A stretch of 64,000 bases of DNA from Desulfosporosinus lacus DSM 15449 (GTDB taxonomy: Bacteria; Bacillota; Desulfitobacteriia; Desulfitobacteriales; Desulfitobacteriaceae). A model generated the notes under the pieces. That model was not told the origin of the DNA and ran no database searches. It saw only the letters and a list, made by a program, of their open reading frames with translations. A program made the position numbers and the translations under genes. Positions 1 through 7,866 of the stretch are shown one piece after another. Each line of letters begins with the position of its first letter. The stretch's first letter is position 1. The DNA lies in contig NZ_FQXJ01000007.1 in assembly GCF_900129935.1 (NCBI RefSeq), forward strand, positions 248,001 through 312,000, in the 5' to 3' direction.

Positions 1-304
1 TGAGAGCGATTCCGCCAAAGGTGATGATCATCAGCTGAAGACCACGTCGAAAAAGCCCCAAATGCATGTGCGCAGCACCAGGAATCAGACTGTAGCAGAG
101 AAACAGGAATTTCTCTAGAAAAGTTTTTCTAGGGATGCCCGCAGGGGAATTTGTTGACGCTGGGTTGAAACTGAGATTTTGTTCAAGGCACTGGCGGCAG
201 GCGGTTTTATCGTCTACTTTAATTGTGCATTCCGAGCAGATTGGATTTTTACATTTCACGCATATGGCTTGGGCTTCTTGATTGGGATGATATTGGCAAT
301 TCAT
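1..304 (-). CDS. B-box zinc-finger membrane protein (partial, runs off window)
   Basis: The minus strand opens with ATG at 304, preceded by AAAGGGGG about seven bases upstream, and stays open to base 1, so about 101 N-terminal residues are visible. Residues 1-40 carry regularly spaced Cys and His (NCQYHPNQ, CVKCKNPICSECTI, CRQC), the pattern of a B-box type zinc finger. After a linker, hydrophobic sequence begins (SLIPGAAHMHLGLFRRG), typical of Firmicute B-box proteins with C-terminal membrane segments. It is the last visible gene of an operon with the anti-sigma factor and ECF sigma factor, so a role in envelope-stress signalling is inferred. The partner or ligand of the zinc finger cannot be told. 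Confidence 0.7.
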   Translation of the reverse strand, partial: MNCQYHPNQEAQAICVKCKNPICSECTIKVDDKTACRQCLEQNLSFNPASTNSPAGIPRKTFLEKFLFLCYSLIPGAAHMHLGLFRRGLQLMIITFGGIAL

Positions 305-322
305 GGGTAAATCCCCCTTTTT

Positions 323-799
323 CTATTTTGACAATCTCAAAGATTCAATCTTTTCAAGAGCGTCGTTAGCTACTTGGCTCATTTTATCGAAGGGAATAGT
401 AATTTGCTTACCTAGCTCGGTATGCAATTCGGTCATCTGACCGTTTTCAGATCCAGGGTTCAAGGTGGTTAGGTTCAGGGCGAAAAGGAGGATTCCCGCT
501 GCTATCATGCTAACGCCCCAGTTTTTTAACTCGAAAAGGTGGAAGGGGTTCGTGCTAACCATGTTTTCCCTATACCGATTCTTATCAATAGCCTTCATAA
601 CGTTGATTTTGATATCTAGAGGAGGATAGAGGATTACTTGCTTTTTTGCCAAGCTCTCTAATGTCTCCTGAATAATTGCAACGATACTGCGGCATTCAGG
701 GCAATTCGCTAGATGAGAAGCCATTTCGTCTCGTTCTGCCTCGCTCAAACTGTATTTAACGTAGCTGTGCCAGTTGTCCCGGCTTCGATAACAGGTCAT
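323..799 (-). CDS. Anti-sigma factor with zinc-binding HxxxCxxC motif
   Basis: A 158-residue protein. The N-terminal domain has the zf-HC2 / ZAS signature H29-x3-C33-x2-C36 (HLANCPEC), which in RsiW/RsrA-type anti-sigma factors binds zinc and holds the ECF sigma factor. One membrane segment follows at about residues 92-112, then a short extracytoplasmic tail, so the predicted layout is cytoplasmic sensor domain, one TM, outer domain. The ATG at 799 is preferred over the GTG at 808 because GGAGG lies 8 bases before the ATG but overlaps the GTG. The start lies inside the 3' end of the upstream sigma gene, suggesting translational coupling. Confidence 0.85.
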   Translation of the reverse strand: MTCYRSRDNWHSYVKYSLSEAERDEMASHLANCPECRSIVAIIQETLESLAKKQVILYPPLDIKINVMKAIDKNRYRENMVSTNPFHLFELKNWGVSMIAAGILLFALNLTTLNPGSENGQMTELHTELGKQITIPFDKMSQVANDALEKIESLRLSK

Positions 800-1433
800 G
801 GTCTTCACCTCCAGAAGATGTAGGTTGGAGTTTGTCTCTTAACATTTTTCGACCCCGAAACAACCGAGTTTCCACCGTTCTTTTGGGTATATCCGTTATG
901 TCTGCAATTTGTTGGGGGCTGAAGTCTTCAAAGTAGTATAGGATAAGGACTGTACTGTAGATTGCCGGCAGGCTCCCGACCGCTGCTTGTACTTCAGAGG
1001 TAATCTCCTGCTGTAGAAACAAGTCTTCTGGGCTGTCTTCGTCAGAACAGAGATTATCCAGACTGAAAGATTCTACATATGTGGGTTTTTTCTTCCGACA
1101 CCAATCGAGGCAATGGTTTACTGCAATTCGGTAGAGCCAAGTGGAAAACGCAGAGCCCTGTTTGAATCCAGCAAGATTGTTATAGGCCTTGATAAAAATA
1201 TCTTGGGTGAGGTCTCGGGCGTCTTCAACGTTCTGAGTATAATAATAAACTGTCCTGTATAATCCTGTCTGATAGCGCTCCACGATATCTCCATATCGCT
1301 CGCCATTTCCTGCTAGGATAGATTTAATTAATTCTTCATCCCCTTTGAGGATGTTTTGAGCTTCATCATCATGCAAATACCGTTCACCGCCCTTACTATC
1401 TTTTAGACGTATCGATGCTGGATTATACTTCAA
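756..1433 (-). CDS. ECF-type RNA polymerase sigma factor
   Basis: A sigma-70 family member of the ECF group: region 2 (YGDIVERYQTGLYRTVYYYT, then ARDLTQDIFIKAYNNL and FSTWLYRIAVNHCLDWCRKK) and region 4 (LPAIYSTVLILYYFEDFSPQ, IADITDIPKRTVETRLFRGR) are both complete. It should direct RNA polymerase to stress promoters when released by the anti-sigma factor encoded immediately downstream, whose start overlaps its last 44 bases. At 225 residues it is longer than usual because of an N-terminal extension from a TTG start with no clear ribosome site. The real start may be further in, near residue 30 where AAAGGGG precedes the conserved domain, so the 5' end is uncertain. Confidence 0.88.
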   Translation of the reverse strand: MKYNPASIRLKDSKGGERYLHDDEAQNILKGDEELIKSILAGNGERYGDIVERYQTGLYRTVYYYTQNVEDARDLTQDIFIKAYNNLAGFKQGSAFSTWLYRIAVNHCLDWCRKKKPTYVESFSLDNLCSDEDSPEDLFLQQEITSEVQAAVGSLPAIYSTVLILYYFEDFSPQQIADITDIPKRTVETRLFRGRKMLRDKLQPTSSGGEDHDLLSKPGQLAQLR

Positions 1434-1471
1434 TTGAAATGAAATTCTTAATTGAATACCTTAAAAAGAAG

Positions 1472-1501
1472 AACCTCGCCGGTCTTTTGACTGGGGAGGT
1501 T
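1472..1501 (-). terminator. Rho-independent terminator
   Basis: Read on the minus strand, a 12-13 bp GC-rich stem with a four-base loop is followed by TCTTCTTTTT. It lies just downstream of the membrane protein gene ending at 1540 and separates it from the sigma factor operon. Confidence 0.7.
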
Positions 1502-1539
1502 TCCGTTAGATGATTAGCAATTTATATTAGATATAGAGG

Positions 1540-2019
1540 TTAAACCGGTTGTTTCACCTTGCGCTGAAAAAATAGAAATATCGGGAGAGGAACGATAATC
1601 CAACCGAAGCTCTTAATTAGGCTATTTAGGGCTCTTTGTTTGGTTAAGGATCGTTCATCATTAACAATTCGATCGTATTGCTCTTTTAACTCTGCATCAC
1701 TTAGAGTTTGAGTTGGATTAGCTGGCGTTGGAATCTCTCCTTTATATTGGGGTTGCATCTTATATTGCTCAAAGCTCTGATAATAACCAGGTGGAGCAAC
1801 AATATCAGCCACAGCCATAAAAGCCGCTACTGTCCCCCCAATCGTCATCATCAACGTTGCAAATAGTATCAAATAAACATAGACAGTTTTAATCATTTCG
1901 TTACCTCTTTCCACAGATTCTTCGTTGCCTTTTTTAATTCCTATCACACTTGCTATGATTAAAATGATTAGTATTAAAGGTACGATACCGATCAGAATGC
2001 TCATTGTTATGTTGACCAC
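1540..2019 (-). CDS. Small membrane protein, unknown function
   Basis: 159 residues with three predicted membrane segments: residues ~6-27 (SILIGIVPLILIILIIASVI), ~46-72 (YVYLILFATLMMTIGG) and a C-terminal one (~138-152, FGWIIVPLPIFLFF). The stretch between the second and third is hydrophilic, about 65 residues, and rich in Pro, Gln and charged residues. The layout resembles small DUF5671-type proteins, but I cannot confirm the family. It stands alone, with its own terminator downstream and about 200 non-coding bases upstream before the divergent ktr locus. Confidence 0.55.
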   Translation of the reverse strand: MVNITMSILIGIVPLILIILIIASVIGIKKGNEESVERGNEMIKTVYVYLILFATLMMTIGGTVAAFMAVADIVAPPGYYQSFEQYKMQPQYKGEIPTPANPTQTLSDAELKEQYDRIVNDERSLTKQRALNSLIKSFGWIIVPLPIFLFFQRKVKQPV

Positions 2020-2235
2020 CTCACTTTGCTTTATTATTAAGTAGATTTACTTCTACAGATTTCACTATAAACCCTTTTTAATGTTTTTAGTAAAATTTGA
2101 TTTTATTTTGAAGCTGGTTAGCAAGCTTTAGTATATACATATTACTGATAAAAGTCCCGCAGGGGTAAGATTAGATATATTGTTTTTGGACAGATTAAGG
2201 CATATAGTATAAAGAACTATTGGGGAGAATGGGAT

Positions 2236-2529
2236 TTGAACATATTAAGTAAATTTCTCACACCATCTCGGGTGTTGGTAGTAGGTTTTGCTTTGCTCAT
2301 TCTGTTTGGGACTTTATTGCTTACCGTTTTATTTGAAGCCACTTCTGCTTTCGGAACAGTAGGCCTGTCGTTAGGATTAACTCCTGATCTAACAGTCATT
2401 GGTAAAATAGCTATTATTATAACCATCACTGGAAGGGTGGGTCCATTAACTTTGGCGTTTGTGCTTACTCAGAAAAAGAAAAATCAAGCGAATTATAAAT
2501 ATCTGGATGAACGAATGCTGATTGGCTAA
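2236..2529 (+). pseudogene. Internally deleted KtrB/TrkH potassium channel subunit (97 aa)
   Basis: Full-length KtrB is about 440-450 residues. This reading frame joins what looks like the extreme N-terminus (residues 1-31, FLTPSRVLVVGFALLILFG) directly and in frame to the last repeat: LFEATSAFGTVGLSLGLTP (a P-loop with the GTVGLS filter-type sequence) followed by the final M2 helix with GRVGPLTLA. About 350 internal residues are missing, but there is no stop or frameshift. It starts at TTG 2236 with GGGGAG upstream and ends 15 bases before an intact ktrA. It is either a dead gene or a one-repeat (TM-P-TM) channel-like miniprotein. Homology is from recognised TrkH/KtrB motifs; function is not implied. 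Confidence 0.7.
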
Positions 2530-2544
2530 AGGAGGTAGTTGTTA

Positions 2545-3195
2545 ATGCGTAGACAATTCGTAGTCATTGGCTTAGGCAGATTTGGAACAAGTGTCGCAAA
2601 AATCTTAAGCGACTTAGGACATGATGTTCTAGCAATGGATAAGAACGAACATGCCGTCCATGCCATCATGAATGATGTAACCCAAGCGGTACAGGCTGAT
2701 GGACGAGAGGAAGAGACACTTCGAGCTTTAGGAGTGCGAAACTTTGATGTTGCAGTTGTAGCGATGGGGGATGACTTAGAAGCAAATATATTGATTACCC
2801 TGATGTTGAAAGAAATGGGAATTCCGACTGTAGTTACCAAAGCTCAATCGTCTCAGCACGGAAAGGTTTTGGAAAAAATCGGAGCAGATCAAATTATTTA
2901 TCCGGAACAAGATATGGGGATACGCTTAGCTCATAACTTAATTCGTTCGAATGTCATGGACTTTATAGAATTATCCCCAGATTACAGCATTTTTGAAATT
3001 GCCGCTCCCAATCGTTTTCTTAAGAAAACGATTGGAGAATTAAATCTAAGAGCTGCGTATGGAATTAATGTCATGGCCATTAAGAAGAAGGGAGAGCATA
3101 TTGTTATTGCGCCAGGAGCAGAGGATGTCATAGATGAAAAGGATGTATTGGTGATCGTTGGAAGTAAGAATGCACTTTCTAAATTACCTGGTTAA
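2545..3195 (+). CDS. ktrA: KtrA/TrkA-type regulatory subunit of potassium uptake
   Basis: 216 residues. An N-terminal RCK Rossmann domain (FVVIGLGRFGTSVAKILSDL, GxGxxG, then the acidic residue of VLAMDKNE that binds nucleotide ribose) is followed by a TrkA_C domain (residues ~135-216). Such cytoplasmic octameric rings gate KtrB channels in response to ATP/ADP, NAD(H) or c-di-AMP. The ATG at 2545 is chosen because AAGGAGGT sits 8 bases upstream. It directly follows the shortened channel gene, so either it serves a KtrB encoded elsewhere or it acts with the miniprotein. The gene itself appears intact. Confidence 0.88.
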   Translation: MRRQFVVIGLGRFGTSVAKILSDLGHDVLAMDKNEHAVHAIMNDVTQAVQADGREEETLRALGVRNFDVAVVAMGDDLEANILITLMLKEMGIPTVVTKAQSSQHGKVLEKIGADQIIYPEQDMGIRLAHNLIRSNVMDFIELSPDYSIFEIAAPNRFLKKTIGELNLRAAYGINVMAIKKKGEHIVIAPGAEDVIDEKDVLVIVGSKNALSKLPG

Positions 3196-3213
3196 ATAAA
3201 GGAATGGCTTAAG

Positions 3214-4632
3214 TCAAATAAACAGTGATGCAATTCCAAATAAAATCGTCGTTAAGCCAGCCGCAATTAACGATGGTTTTAACTTTGATCGCGCATATTC
3301 CATTACTGGCAGATCGAGTATTGCGCAGAGGGTTATGGAATTATCACTCAAAGGGGAGGCGAAAGCTCCAAACGTTCCACTTGCAAAAACGGCACCAATG
3401 ACGAGGATAATATTTGATCCGGTTTGGTGGGCGAGAGTTACTGCCAGGGGCATTAACAGGCCCCAGGTTCCCCATGATGAACCAATAAAATAAGCTATAA
3501 AGCTCCCTAAGATAAAAACTACAGGTGCGATAAAGGTTTCGGGGATCCAACCAATCAAATTTGAAGCAATATAGGTGGAAAACCCTAAATCTTCAGAGAC
3601 AGCGGATAAGGCCCAAACTAAGGCAAGCATAAGGATAACAGAGACCAATTCATTGCCTCCATCAATGAAATGAGTAACGATTTTTGCAACGCTGAAACGT
3701 TGCAAAAGGAAAAGAAGCAAAGATAAAAATAATGTAATGAAGAGCGCCTCAAGCATAACTCCAAGTGCGTCTGCCTTAACAAAGGCATCAAAAAAACTTA
3801 TTGCCTTGGGCTGACCATTTCGCCAACTTAGATACAAAGTCATAACTAAGATAATACCCAAAGGCAATAATAGATTTAGAGGCTTACTGGGAGTTTCTTT
3901 TTCATAAGCTTGCATACATTTTTGCAACTCTTCTTCCTCTCGCTGGGCATCAGAATCTTCAACCATATCTCCTTGCATATGGTTGCTCATTTCTCTAAAA
4001 AAGCTATAGTAAATTCCTATTCCAATTATAATAAGTGAAAAAAAGTTAAAAGGTATACTCTTTATGAAGATACTGTAAGGGGATTCATTAATGCCGACCT
4101 GTTGCAACGCTGTCCCTATCAAAGATACCATATATCCGACAAAGGCAGTCGCTACAGGTACAAGGGCAACAACCGGATTGGAGGTGACTTCAATCATGAA
4201 GCCGATCTTCTGAGTAGAAATCGGTAATCTTCTTTTCAGCAGTTTCATGATGGGTGCAACAGTTACAATCCGAAAATTGGGATTATTAAAGGTCCCAATT
4301 GTTGAAAGCCATATAAGAAGCATGGCCGAGCGTTTTGTTTTTACTTTTCGACTTACTAAGTCAACAAAACCTTTAATTCCTCCAGTCATCCTGGTTAAAT
4401 TGATGAGGCCAGCAAACACATAGAGGAAAATAATTATACGTATATTATTGGGTTTTACCAAATTGTTAATCAGATAGGAGATAAGTGTAATAATTCCTCC
4501 AAAGAGATCCGGTTGAATAAGATAACTTCCTAGGATCAAACCCGCAAACAATCCTGGCAGAACCTGTTTAGTTAAGACCGCTATTGGAATGACAACGATA
4601 AAAGGCAATAGTGAAACCCATGAATTTTCCAT
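3214..4632 (-). CDS. NhaC-family Na+/H+ antiporter
   Basis: 472 residues with about 11-12 hydrophobic segments spread over the full length and one acidic, Glu/Gln-rich cytoplasmic loop at ~residues 222-245. The sequence PFIVVIPIAVLTKQVLPGLF at the N-terminus, the early loop FNNPNFRIVTVAPIM, and the GSSWGTWGLLMPLAV and FASPLSDNS motifs are those of the NhaC / ion transporter superfamily, which exchanges Na+ or an organic anion/amine for protons at the cell membrane. Exact substrate is not determinable from sequence. It converges on ktrA with only 18 bases between the stops. Confidence 0.82.
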   Translation of the reverse strand: MENSWVSLLPFIVVIPIAVLTKQVLPGLFAGLILGSYLIQPDLFGGIITLISYLINNLVKPNNIRIIIFLYVFAGLINLTRMTGGIKGFVDLVSRKVKTKRSAMLLIWLSTIGTFNNPNFRIVTVAPIMKLLKRRLPISTQKIGFMIEVTSNPVVALVPVATAFVGYMVSLIGTALQQVGINESPYSIFIKSIPFNFFSLIIIGIGIYYSFFREMSNHMQGDMVEDSDAQREEEELQKCMQAYEKETPSKPLNLLLPLGIILVMTLYLSWRNGQPKAISFFDAFVKADALGVMLEALFITLFLSLLLFLLQRFSVAKIVTHFIDGGNELVSVILMLALVWALSAVSEDLGFSTYIASNLIGWIPETFIAPVVFILGSFIAYFIGSSWGTWGLLMPLAVTLAHQTGSNIILVIGAVFASGTFGAFASPLSDNSITLCAILDLPVMEYARSKLKPSLIAAGLTTILFGIASLFI

Positions 4633-4871
4633 GTATGACCTACTTTCCGTTTCCGAGTATTTATAAATCTCTCAAGAACTAATTGAATTAAAGATTTTTG
4701 TTCAAATTTTACTCACTAATATATTATCTCCAAATTGGCAATCATATATTAAGGTGGCAATCATCGATTCCTTAATGCAATCAAAGAAGGAATCTCTAAA
4801 TATTTATCGAATTGTAACAGATGTGATTTATTGTTTGTGAGTAAACTTTAATTTGATAAGGGGATTTTATT

Positions 4872-5057
4872 TTGGAAAGACAGCAAAGCAACCCGAGTCG
4901 TATGGTCGTTATTGAAGACAAACGCAGTGGTGAACGTTTTCTGGTTGACCTCTTAAGGGGGCAAACTTATGACAAAGAACAATATACTAAGATTACCTAT
5001 GAGGTCCCGTTAAAAAAGGAATTCTGGGATTTGCCTCGATTAACTAAGTCTAAGTAA
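4872..5057 (+). CDS. Small conserved-looking protein of unknown function (61 aa)
   Basis: A short frame starting at TTG 4872 with AAGGGG about 8 bases before it and closed by a strong hairpin terminator 34 bases after its stop, so it looks like a real monocistronic gene. It is highly charged (Arg/Lys/Glu/Asp-rich), has no membrane segment or Cys, and begins with VVIEDKRSGERFLVDLLRGQ, which may form a small beta fold. I do not recognise a family. Regulatory context is not apparent; it lies between the divergent NhaC gene and a chemoreceptor on the other strand. Confidence 0.5.
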   Translation: MERQQSNPSRMVVIEDKRSGERFLVDLLRGQTYDKEQYTKITYEVPLKKEFWDLPRLTKSK

Positions 5058-5090
5058 GGGAGCAATTTTTGCGAAAAACATTCTAAAATT

Positions 5091-5125
5091 AAAATATAGA
5101 CGCCCTAGAAGGGTGTCTATATTTT
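5091..5125 (+). terminator. Bidirectional hairpin terminator
   Basis: A 16-bp stem (AAAATATAGACGCCCT paired with its complement across an AGA loop, one G-T pair) flanked by A and T runs on both sides, so it can end transcription of the 61-residue gene and of the convergent chemoreceptor gene. Confidence 0.8.
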
Positions 5126-5205
5126 AATTCAAGTATAAGTACGACCTTATTTGTTCCAATTATACTGCTTATGCAATAGCAACTCATAACCTTGTTGAAA
5201 TTATT

Positions 5206-6063
5206 TTAAATAATTTCTGATACCGCTCGCATGGTCTGAGTAGTGGCGGCGAAACTCTGAATGGTAGCTGTCATTTCTTGGTTAGCTGCCGCTTGTGTAT
5301 GTGCGACATTCATTAATTCTTCAACTTTTCGCATAAGATGATTAACTTTATTATCAATCGTTGAAATGAGTTTCTTAGTATCAGTAACTGATTTTGCACT
5401 ATTTTCGGCCATTTTACGTATTTCATCGGCTACAACGGCAAAACCACGCCCAAATTCGCCAGCTCGTGCAGCCTCAATAGCCGCATTTAGGCCTAGGAGC
5501 CTTGAATTAGTGGCAACACTATTTACAAAATCTAAAATGTTATTAGTTTGCTCTATCAGTTGCAGAATATCCTGAGTTTGTTCTAATACCTCAGATACAT
5601 TATCGGATAATAATAATGCGGAGGATGCTAAATCTTCTGTTGTAGCTGACAGTTGGTCAGCCGAAGATGAAATATTCTCAGTTATCTCTTGTAGAGCAGT
5701 TTGACCTTTTAAACTTAACGCAAGAGTCAGGGTTCCGATAATTGTATCGGAATTATTTTTTATAGGTAAGGTTGAGGATTTAAATGCTACGCCATAGAGT
5801 TCCTTTGGCATAATGCCTATTTTATGGACACCAGTCTTTAAGACAACAGGGATATGTCCTTTTTCGGGGATGGGGCTCCCTATTAAGTTAGATTGCTTTA
5901 CAACAGCTTCTGAACCCATAAAATAATTCCTGAATTTTTCTCTATCAGTTATTATCACAGTATTCTCTATCGGTATCACTTGATGAAATAACGATGCGAT
6001 TTTTCCAATAATTTCAAAAATATTTTCTTCATTTAAGTTATTCAATGTTGCAGTGTTTTCCAT
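5206..6063 (-). CDS. Soluble methyl-accepting chemotaxis-type protein
   Basis: 285 residues with no membrane segment. Residues ~1-115 form a small sensor-like domain (contains [20 protein letters not shown], a PAS/GAF-like strand pattern). Residues ~120-285 are a shortened MCP signalling coiled coil containing the near-invariant hairpin tip [20 protein letters not shown] and [13 protein letters not shown], which contacts CheA and CheW. Lack of TM segments means it would act in the cytoplasm. The C-terminus ends soon after the descending helix, shorter than in classic receptors. ATG 6063 has AGAGGCG upstream. The ligand is unknown; similar short receptors are common in Desulfosporosinus-type genomes (from memory, not checked). 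Confidence 0.8.
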   Translation of the reverse strand: MENTATLNNLNEENIFEIIGKIASLFHQVIPIENTVIITDREKFRNYFMGSEAVVKQSNLIGSPIPEKGHIPVVLKTGVHKIGIMPKELYGVAFKSSTLPIKNNSDTIIGTLTLALSLKGQTALQEITENISSSADQLSATTEDLASSALLLSDNVSEVLEQTQDILQLIEQTNNILDFVNSVATNSRLLGLNAAIEAARAGEFGRGFAVVADEIRKMAENSAKSVTDTKKLISTIDNKVNHLMRKVEELMNVAHTQAAANQEMTATIQSFAATTQTMRAVSEII

Positions 6064-6181
6064 ATATACGCCTCTTTCTAAATAGATTCAATGAGCTAAA
6101 GTGATAAACTTTCTAATTGAAATCTACATCGTTATCTAAAAAAAGTATATTAAGTTCATAATTAATTAAAGGCTTAAAACG

Positions 6182-6210
6182 AGCGCCCACTTTTTCCCTT
6201 TGTGAGCGCT
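6182..6210 (-). terminator. Probable terminator after the membrane protein gene
   Basis: On the minus strand AGCGCTCAC pairs with GTGGGCGCT (one G-T pair) across an 11-base loop and is followed by CGTTTT. It lies 25 bases beyond the stop of the gene ending at 6235. Confidence 0.5.
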
Positions 6211-6234
6211 TCGCATATATGGTTTTTTTAAGTC

Positions 6235-6933
6235 TTATCCCTGTACATCATTGTGGGCAGCAGGAGCCCCAGCGAGCTTAGCCAACAGCTTGGTGATGCC
6301 ATAGATACCAGCAATGAAGATAGCTCCGCCGATCAGTTCGATTGCTATCCATTGATATACATTTACGACAGGGACTGTTGCAGCAATTGCTTTGTCAGTC
6401 GCCGCCTTCATAGCGGAGATCGCAGCAGGATTACCTCCCGCTGCAACAACACCATTGGCGTATCCTGCAATCGTATGTGCTGCAATGGCGGCAACTGTGT
6501 ATACGCCAGATACAGCGCCAGATACTGTGAAACACATAAAAGCATAGTTGTTAAACACCCAGGGAAGGATGTCCTTTAAAAATACGATAAGAGAGACAAA
6601 CAATGCGATATAGATCAGTTTGGATATGAACATAGCTTCTACGGTATGGGGGTCAGTGACTTTTGCCATGTCCCCGCCTAGCATAGGGACAGTTGCACCT
6701 ACCCAATATGTGATTAGAACAAGATTAAGCAGGCCAAAGGCACTTCCTATTAAAATCGCAGGTGCTTCCTTAATGTTCATGTGTGACATAAAGAAAAAGA
6801 TCATAATTAAAAATGCCGGCCAAGTAGCTAAGTGTCTAGGCTCTAAGATTAATTCACCTGCCATAATAAGTACCAGTAATAAAGCTAAGAAGATAACGTT
6901 CAGTTTGTTGAAGGCACTTGCAAGAGAAGCCAT
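6235..6933 (-). CDS. Multi-pass membrane protein, unknown function
   Basis: 232 residues with about six membrane segments (e.g. VIFLALLLVLIMAGELIL, WPAFLIMIFFFMSHM, LIYIALFVSLIVFL, YQWIAIELIGGAIFIAGIYG). ATG 6933 is preferred because AAGGAGG lies 8 bases upstream; a longer frame up to 7017 lacks this. The loop at residues ~163-190 is unusually Ala/Gly-rich (GVVAAGGNPAAISAMKAATD). I cannot assign a family. It lies alone with a long upstream leader (6934-7260) containing two hairpins, one terminator-like, so its expression may be controlled by premature termination. Confidence 0.65.
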   Translation of the reverse strand: MASLASAFNKLNVIFLALLLVLIMAGELILEPRHLATWPAFLIMIFFFMSHMNIKEAPAILIGSAFGLLNLVLITYWVGATVPMLGGDMAKVTDPHTVEAMFISKLIYIALFVSLIVFLKDILPWVFNNYAFMCFTVSGAVSGVYTVAAIAAHTIAGYANGVVAAGGNPAAISAMKAATDKAIAATVPVVNVYQWIAIELIGGAIFIAGIYGITKLLAKLAGAPAAHNDVQG

Positions 6934-7116
6934 TTGTTCATCCTCCTTATATTTTTTTAAGTTATTTTGGATTAGAAAATTTCGCCTCCTCTTGTATGCT
7001 GGTATGTCATCCATCACATCTCAGCCCAAATTATTTTATTTGATTCCCTCAAAACTAATATGCAACTTTGATGCCTGAAATTGTTTAAATATTCTAAATA
7101 AATTGTTTATAGAAAC

Positions 7117-7159
7117 AAAAAGTGTCTTAGCCTAATATTGAAGGCCAAAGACACTTTTT
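7117..7159 (-). terminator. Strong hairpin with T-run, in the leader of the 6235-6933 gene
   Basis: AAAAAGTGTCTT(T)GGCC pairs with GGCTAAGACACTTTTT around a ~10-base loop. It is T-rich on both sides, so it could terminate either strand. On the minus strand it lies about 185 bases before the membrane protein start, an attenuator-like location. Confidence 0.6.
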
Positions 7160-7277
7160 GGAGTGAATAACTAAGCTATTTTATTGAGTCTACAAAGTTA
7201 AGCCGATATTAAATCTAATATTAACAACTTTACGGATAAGAAAGGCGAGTATAAATAGGGATGTTTAGAAAATTACT

Positions 7278-7294
7278 GTTTCAATTATATACAT
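7278..7294 (+). repeat. Dispersed 17-base motif GTTTCAATTATATACAT
   Basis: The identical 17 bases occur again at 17418-17434, and close variants at 7550-7566 and 23371-23387. All four lie upstream of sigma-54-type promoters of the island, suggesting an activator or repressor site. Confidence 0.45.
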
Positions 7295-7296
7295 AT

Positions 7297-7313
7297 CGTA
7301 TAAATGTTATACA
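7297..7313. promoter_or_regulatory. Palindromic putative activator site (TGTATAAA-N-TTTATACA family)
   Basis: CGTATAAATGTTATACA is a near-palindrome matching the sites at 23545 and 25579. It lies about 420 bases before the -24/-12 element of the first acyl-CoA dehydrogenase, a distance tolerated by enhancer-binding proteins. Confidence 0.45.
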
Positions 7314-7716
7314 CAGAAGTCGCATGGTCTTAAACAGATCGTTTAGTCATTTCTATATATAGTATTTACAATTCTTTAGGATTGGAATAAAGGTTTGAAA
7401 TTTTCGGAAAATATTGAACAGAGCAAGGGACCTATGAGGTGCTACTGCCTTTTGAAGTATCTGGTAGCCAAGGATATACTCGCGAGAGATAACTCTAAAA
7501 GAAACTGTATGGTATATATACTGATATCGATGAAGTATTTCTCTGGTTTGTTTCAATTCCATACAGGTATATTTTTTAGTGCAAATCTTATATAGGCGCT
7601 ACTGTTAAAATCTAACTAATTATGTTATTCAGATTAATATGTCTAGCCTTGGAAGATAGGAATATTAATTAAATTACCAGGGAACGTAAGAAAGTATTTT
7701 CGTCTATTAAGAGCAG

Positions 7717-7733
7717 TTGGCATGGTTCTTGTA
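7717..7733 (+). promoter_or_regulatory. Candidate sigma-54 (-24/-12) promoter
   Basis: TTGGCATGGTTCTTGTA matches TGGCAYR-N4-TTGCW except for T in place of C in the -12 GC. It lies 134 bases before the acyl-CoA dehydrogenase start. Confidence 0.5.
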
Positions 7734-7866
7734 ATAAAGAGATAAGAATCCTATTTACAGAAGCTCATGTAAAAGGTAATTTAAAAAACTTAAACTTGAG
7801 TGAGGTGAAAAATACCAACCCTAGAGATTACATTTAAAAATTTGATTTAAGAAGGACGTGTTTTTT

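Larger units (their letters stand above)
7020..7866. other. Long intergenic control region upstream of the acyl-CoA island
   Basis: No convincing gene in about 850 bases; the short open frames in both directions lack ribosome sites and protein character. It holds a hairpin/terminator (7117-7159, minus sense), a second imperfect stem at about 7196-7233, two copies of the motif GTTTCAATT-N-ATAC (7278 and 7550), a 17-bp palindrome (7297-7313), a GTATATATAC palindrome (7512-7521) and a sigma-54-like promoter (7717-7733). This is a typical arrangement for an enhancer-dependent promoter. Confidence 0.6.

Noticed and set aside
7353-7595. Overlapping open frames of 66-69 codons on both strands
   Set aside because: No ribosome site, low-complexity amino-acid content and presence of repeated regulatory motifs; treated as intergenic.
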